In this document: positions 60,152 through 64,000 of the stretch, piece by piece
How the letters are laid out: the number at the start of each line of letters is the position of its first letter
How positions within the stretch are numbered: the stretch's first letter is position 1
Source: CAYNVQ01 sp964400735
Lineage (GTDB): Bacteria; Acidobacteriota; Aminicenantia; Aminicenantales; Aminicenantaceae
Assembly (NCBI GenBank): GCA_964400735.1
Contig: CAYNVQ010000002.1
Coordinates: 434,001 to 498,000, forward strand
Reading direction: 5' to 3'
DNA length: 64,000 nucleotides
Position numbers and translations under genes: made by a program
Notes under the pieces: model-generated
Databases searched by the model: none
What the model saw: the letters and a program-made list of their open reading frames with translations, nothing else
What the model was told of the DNA's origin: nothing

Positions 60152-61264
60152 ATGAGATTTTTCAACAAGTATCATTATTTTTGGTTTCTTCTAGGCGCAA
60201 TTTTCTTATCATTCATTATTACACCATCATTGGCTTACGGGCAGCAGGACGGACAGAATCAGGAAAGCGATGAGCTGAAGTTACTGAAGAGGGAGTTCGA
60301 GAATCTTCAACACCGTTTGGATGTCGCGGAGAAGCTGATCGACGATGTTCTCTGGTATCACAGAGTAGGAGACGTCTGCTATGTGGACAAGGTGCGCATC
60401 ATCGGCCCTCCCAATCCCCACGTGAAAAATCCCACGGCCATGGGGGCCAAGAACCCGATCAAGTTTTACAGCTACATATTTATCCCGAAGGATATCGACC
60501 GCAGCAAAAAGTATCCCCTGCTGATTCTCCCTCATGGCGGGGTCCATGCGGATTTCACCACCTACCACACCCACATCATCCGGGAGCTTATGGCCCAGCA
60601 TTACATCGTGATCGCTCCCGAATATCGGGGGAGTACGGGCTATGGCCGTTCCATTTACGAGATGATCGACTACGGAGGGCTGGAGGTCGAAGACAACCAC
60701 TGGTCCCGCAATTACATGATCGAAAACTACAGCATTGTGGACGAGAAACGTGTTGGGATCATCGGCTGGAGCCATGGCGGCCTGATCGCTCTGATGAACA
60801 TTTTTGACCACCCCGGCGATTACCAGGTGGCCTTTGCAGGAGTGCCGGTCAGCGATCTCATCTCCCGCATGGGCTATGCCACAGATGACTACCGGGACTT
60901 GTACTCGGCCGATTACCACATCGGCAAGACGGCTGGCGAAGACGTGCAGGAGTACCGCCGCCGCTCGCCGGCCTACAACGTCCACAAATTCCAGAATACC
61001 CCTCTTCTCATCCACACCAACACCAATGACGAGGATGTGAATGTCCTGGAAGTGGAGCATCTCATCAAAGCCCTTAAGGCTGAAGGAAAAAAATTCGAAT
61101 ACGAAATTTTCCAGGATGCCCCCGGCGGCCACAGCTTCGACCGTATGGACCTGATGCTGGCCAAGGAAATCCGCGTCAAGATATACAAATTTCTGGCAAA
61201 GTATCTGAATCCGGATAATCCCATCGAATCTGTTGAGGCCTTGATGAGAGCGGGCTATAAGTGA
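60152..61264 (+). CDS. Secreted prolyl-oligopeptidase-like (S9) hydrolase
   Basis: 370 residues, RBS GGGAGGAAG, signal peptide (FWFLLGAIFLSFIITPSLAYG) followed by a short coiled coil (LKLLKREFENLQHRLDVAEK). The alpha/beta-hydrolase domain has YPLLILPHGGVHADF, IVIAPEYRGSTGYGRSIYEM, nucleophile elbow IIGWSHGGLIALM (Ser207), acid TNTNDEDVNVLE (Asp293) and PGGHSFDRMD (His327). This is an S9 catalytic domain without the N-terminal propeller, so it resembles dipeptidyl/acylaminoacyl peptidase cores or related esterases. Peptide or ester substrates cannot be told apart here. Confidence 0.88.
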   Translation: MRFFNKYHYFWFLLGAIFLSFIITPSLAYGQQDGQNQESDELKLLKREFENLQHRLDVAEKLIDDVLWYHRVGDVCYVDKVRIIGPPNPHVKNPTAMGAKNPIKFYSYIFIPKDIDRSKKYPLLILPHGGVHADFTTYHTHIIRELMAQHYIVIAPEYRGSTGYGRSIYEMIDYGGLEVEDNHWSRNYMIENYSIVDEKRVGIIGWSHGGLIALMNIFDHPGDYQVAFAGVPVSDLISRMGYATDDYRDLYSADYHIGKTAGEDVQEYRRRSPAYNVHKFQNTPLLIHTNTNDEDVNVLEVEHLIKALKAEGKKFEYEIFQDAPGGHSFDRMDLMLAKEIRVKIYKFLAKYLNPDNPIESVEALMRAGYK

Positions 61265-61284
61265 TAAAATAAAAATCTGGGCGG

Positions 61285-61662
61285 ATGATAGCAGAAACGA
61301 AAATTATCAAGAATATCGGTGAATTCTTCTCACGATTGTTTCAAAGCAGAAAAGAAAAGCGGAAGCAGGATGAATTGTTTTTACAGCAGTCCTATGATCT
61401 GCTGAAAGAATTGGAAGAGACGTGGGATTTGCCGACGGCCGAGAGGAAAGACTTCGTCGATTACACGAATCTGCTCCTCCAAAAGGTCCAGGAAATCAGA
61501 TTGAGAAAAAACAAGGCCATCGCTAATAAAATCCGCCGTTTCGCACGAAGGAACTGCCTGGCTGGCGTAATACCCGATTCTGAGCTGGAGAGAATGCATA
61601 AAGAGACCGTCGAGCTGCTGGAGCGTATGCAAACAACACTCGGACTCGGCGGCCCTCGCTAA
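61285..61662 (+). CDS. Small helical protein, unknown function
   Basis: 125 residues, highly charged and predicted almost entirely helical (FFSRLFQSRKEKRKQDELFL, DYTNLLLQKVQEIRLRKNKA, ELERMHKETVELLERMQTTL). There is no signal peptide or membrane span. It begins 20 bp after the S9 peptidase stop, behind GGGCGG, so it may be co-transcribed. Family not recognised. Confidence 0.6.
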   Translation: MIAETKIIKNIGEFFSRLFQSRKEKRKQDELFLQQSYDLLKELEETWDLPTAERKDFVDYTNLLLQKVQEIRLRKNKAIANKIRRFARRNCLAGVIPDSELERMHKETVELLERMQTTLGLGGPR

Positions 61663-61683
61663 AAAGGCCTTTCTCTTTGAAAT

Positions 61684-61979
61684 GGGGACAGGATACTCTG
61701 TCACTTTTTTATGTCTTCGACCTTCTTTTAGATCGCCTTTTGAACGAGCTGATTAAGTAAAATTCCCAGCGTCATTGTTTTTTTTGTGGCCTTTCCGTGC
61801 AAATCAGGAGTTATCCGCACATTAAAGCTTCCCTTAGAGGATTTCAATTTAATAGACATATATTAATAACGTCGATGGGGAACTTGATTTCTCATTGTTG
61901 AATGGTAATGTGATCGCTTCAGCGGAGCGTATCCGTATGGTTTCTATGGTTAAAATTGGTGCCAGAATATCCTGTCCCC
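61684..61979. mobile_element. 296-bp unit bounded by inverted copies of repeat C, enclosing a HicB-like remnant
   Basis: Left end GGGGACAGGATACTCTGTCAC (61684-61704); right end GTGCCAGAATATCCTGTCCCC (61959-61979), its reverse complement apart from a few changes. The interior contains a frameshifted HicB/RHH-like remnant on the minus strand and nothing else recognisable. It resembles the inverted-pair units made by repeat A and may be a decayed element that carried a small gene. Confidence 0.5.
61728..61860 (-). pseudogene. HicB-like ribbon-helix-helix antitoxin remnant, frameshifted
   Basis: From ATG 61860 the minus strand encodes MSIKLKSSKGSFNVRITPDL, the typical start of a HicB C-terminal RHH domain (G-x-F-x-V-R-x-x-x-x-L-H). 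The frame then shifts by one base near 61800; the other frame continues as ATKKTMTLGILLNQLVQKAI and a stop, matching the rest of the domain (G-I-S-L-N-Q-L-V). No HicA-like partner is nearby and the N-terminal HicB domain is absent. A decayed fragment is the most reasonable reading. Confidence 0.55.
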
Positions 61980-62027
61980 AAATAAATGTGTTGAAAAATC
62001 GCAGAGAATATTATGTGATAGAAAAAG

Positions 62028-63839
62028 ATGGAAAAAGCAAATCCTGAAGAAATTTACCAAAAGCGCACAAAGGGCTTCGAGCTGCAGGTCCGTCTTTTGA
62101 GAAGGAAAGAAACATGGCTGTCCTTTGTGAAGTTGTTGGCGGTCATTGGCGGAATTTTTTTTCTTTACCAACTGGCCCGCAGCTTCGCCCTGTTTCCTTT
62201 GGGCGCCTTTTTAGCGATATTGATTCTGTTTGTTGCGGCAGTCGCCATCCATGAGAACATCATCAAGAGAAGAAAGTTCCAGGAGGCCCTCAAAGCGATC
62301 AACGAAAACGAGATAAGGGCCATACATGGAGAATTCCTCGAGGTTGACCCCGGAGACGAGTTTTTCTCCATCGAACATGAATATTCCTCGGATCTGGACA
62401 TATTCGGTAAACGGGGAATTTTTCATTATCTGAACCGGACGACGACAAGCATCGGGAAAAAATTCTTATCAGACTGGCTCCAAAGGTTTCCGGAAAAATT
62501 CGAGGCTGAAGAGCTAAGGAAAAAACAGGAAGCCGTTCTGGAGTTGGCCGGAAATATTGACCTCCGGCAAAACATTCAGGCAAACGGGCTGTTCATCGAG
62601 GATTCCCTGAAAAAGCTGGAATCCTTCCAGGAGCTGTTCGATGAGCCCATTTTCGTGTCGAACAACAAATTCTTGCTCGGATTCATCCATGGTTTTCCGT
62701 TGATCACGGTGGGAGCCGTTGTCCTCATTTTCTTTAAAGTATCCTGGCTTGTGGCCCTGGCCATGGTTTTGATCCAGGGTGTGGTGAACAGGATGACCGG
62801 GGAGAGAAGAAAGCGACTTTACTCCCTGCTGTCGCGGCATGCAAAGATTTTGACGGCCTATTCGAAGATCATGACGGAAATAGAAAATGAGGATTTCTCG
62901 GGCAGAAAACTCGAAGAACTAAGGGGCGAATTATTTGTGCAGAAGAAGCCGGCTTCCTTCCATATAAAAAAAATGTCTACCATCCTGGCCTATTTCGATC
63001 TACGGTTGAGCCGGGAATTCCATGTGCTTTTCAACAATCTTTTCATGTGGGACCTTCACTGTGTCTACAGAATAGAGAAATGGAAAAAGAGGGTGGGGCC
63101 GGTAGTTCGCGGTTGGTTCGATGTTATCGGAAATTTCGATGCCCTTTCCAGCTTGGCCAACGCATTTTTCAATAATCCGGATTGGGCCATGCCTGAAGTT
63201 TATGAGAGTGGGTTTAAGTTTGAGGCGCAGTCCATCGGACATCCTTTGATTCCAAAAGAAGAAAATGTGCACAACGATATAACCTTTCGGGGAAAGAGAA
63301 ATATTTTGATCGTGACCGGTCCCAACATGGCCGGCAAGACCACCTTTCTCAAAACGCTGGGTGTCAATGTGGTTCTCGCCCTGGCAGGAGCTCCGGTCTG
63401 TGCCGGGCGTTTTGCGATATCGCCCCTGAAAGTCTGCACGAGCATGAAGGTGACGGATTCCCTGGATAAAAAATTGTCTTTGTTCTATGCAGAGCTGCAG
63501 AGGCTGAAGATGATCATGGATGCCATATCGAGAAAAGAGCCGGTCTTTTTTCTGATCGACGAAATGCTCAAAGGAACCAACGAGTCGGACCGGCATAAGG
63601 GGGCGATCGCTTTGATCAGACGGCTGGTGGAGAGAGATGCAGACGGAGTTTTAGCGACACACGACCTCGAGCTGACAAAGCTCGAGGCGGAATCCCCGGA
63701 ATATATCGCCAACTACCATTTCGATGGCTACATTGAGGGAGATAAACTGTTGTTCGATTACATGTTGAGAGAGGGGATCTGCCAGAGCTCCAATGCCTTG
63801 GAATTGATGAAAAAAGTCGGCCTGCTCGGCGATGTTTAA
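62028..63839 (+). CDS. MutS-family ATPase without the mismatch-recognition domain
   Basis: 603 residues. The C-terminal ATPase is clear: Walker A VTGPNMAGKTTFLKTLG (residues 429-445), a loop CTSMKVTDSLDKKLSLFYAE, Walker B VFFLIDEMLKGTNESDRH, and VLATHDLELTKLE. The N-terminus holds two membrane-type hydrophobic stretches (VKLLAVIGGIFFLYQLA, FLAILILFVAAVAIHENI) and a third region near 220-250, then a lever/core-like helical region. The domain I FxE mismatch-binding motif is absent. This is the membrane-associated MutS-like family seen next to diverse genes in Bacteroidota and Acidobacteriota; a role in mismatch repair is doubtful. The ribosome binding site is weak. Confidence 0.88.
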   Translation: MEKANPEEIYQKRTKGFELQVRLLRRKETWLSFVKLLAVIGGIFFLYQLARSFALFPLGAFLAILILFVAAVAIHENIIKRRKFQEALKAINENEIRAIHGEFLEVDPGDEFFSIEHEYSSDLDIFGKRGIFHYLNRTTTSIGKKFLSDWLQRFPEKFEAEELRKKQEAVLELAGNIDLRQNIQANGLFIEDSLKKLESFQELFDEPIFVSNNKFLLGFIHGFPLITVGAVVLIFFKVSWLVALAMVLIQGVVNRMTGERRKRLYSLLSRHAKILTAYSKIMTEIENEDFSGRKLEELRGELFVQKKPASFHIKKMSTILAYFDLRLSREFHVLFNNLFMWDLHCVYRIEKWKKRVGPVVRGWFDVIGNFDALSSLANAFFNNPDWAMPEVYESGFKFEAQSIGHPLIPKEENVHNDITFRGKRNILIVTGPNMAGKTTFLKTLGVNVVLALAGAPVCAGRFAISPLKVCTSMKVTDSLDKKLSLFYAELQRLKMIMDAISRKEPVFFLIDEMLKGTNESDRHKGAIALIRRLVERDADGVLATHDLELTKLEAESPEYIANYHFDGYIEGDKLLFDYMLREGICQSSNALELMKKVGLLGDV

Positions 63840-63842
63840 TTT

Positions 63843-63900
63843 GGTGACAGGTTACTAAATTAGTGAATCTATCGGATAACAAATTAAGTAACCTGTCACC
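63843..63900. repeat. Intergenic palindromic repeat B with an extra half copy
   Basis: GGTGACAGGTTACTAAATTA, centre CTATCGGA, and AAATTAAGTAACCTGTCACC form a hairpin three bases after the stop of the MutS-like gene. A second right arm (AGTAACCTGTCACC, 63911-63924) and an AAAGGTGA piece (63945-63952) follow. The last ~50 bases of the window hold no gene. Confidence 0.75.
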
Positions 63901-64000
63901 AATTTAATCAAGTAACCTGTCACCAATTTAATCGCCAAATAAAAAAAGGTGAACCTAACAGCCGAATAATTCGTATATAGTAATTAAAAAGATAATATTA

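Overview
The window is a chromosomal segment of a free-living, Gram-negative-type heterotroph. Three serine/threonine kinases that carry a FlgO/TolB-like domain and TPRs, several six-bladed beta-propeller lipoproteins, a VPS10-like repeat protein, many secreted hydrolases and the absence of any SusC/SusD pair fit Acidobacteriota, most plausibly the Aminicenantes ('OP8') branch. This is inferred from gene style only; there is no rRNA or marker gene to confirm it.

Layout. 0.3-6.1 kb: a secreted TPR-thioredoxin protein, a small membrane protein, a group-1-type sigma factor preceded by a coupled 55-codon small ORF, a winged-helix regulator and a membrane-anchored LuxR-type regulator. 6.4-11.9 kb: a metallo-beta-lactamase-fold protein with degenerate metal ligands, a TorF-like porin and an S33 peptidase sharing an ATGA overlap, an esterase-TPR protein and a truncated ABC permease. 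11.9-36.5 kb: a large L-arabinose/arabinan (or extensin beta-arabinoside) utilisation locus. Its minus-strand core encodes a GHMP sugar kinase, Na+/sugar symporter, ribulokinase, ribulose-5-P 4-epimerase, FucI/AraA-type isomerase and polyol dehydrogenase. Around it lie a GH146-like enzyme, two GH127 enzymes (one with a discoidin-like domain), a 926-residue secreted protein, a VPS10/BNR protein, a lipoprotein mutarotase and a GH51 arabinofuranosidase. The implied route is extracellular or periplasmic release of L-arabinose, anomer conversion, sodium-driven uptake, then isomerase, kinase and epimerase to D-xylulose-5-P.

36.8-64 kb: an esterase-like lipoprotein, three TPR kinases, two propeller proteins, a class-C serine hydrolase, a pirin, an S9 peptidase, a MutS-like ATPase and a 1718-residue mosaic secreted protein with a striking PHVAA repeat tract. 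This part also holds decayed genes: a frameshifted symporter, an NHL-repeat tail behind a stop codon and a HicB-like remnant.

The window is dotted with three families of short intergenic repeats, called A, B and C here. They sit against stop codons or just upstream of ribosome binding sites and occur partly as inverted pairs around 230-445 bp of non-coding DNA, like the ends of small non-autonomous elements. No transposase, tRNA, rRNA or CRISPR array was recognised.
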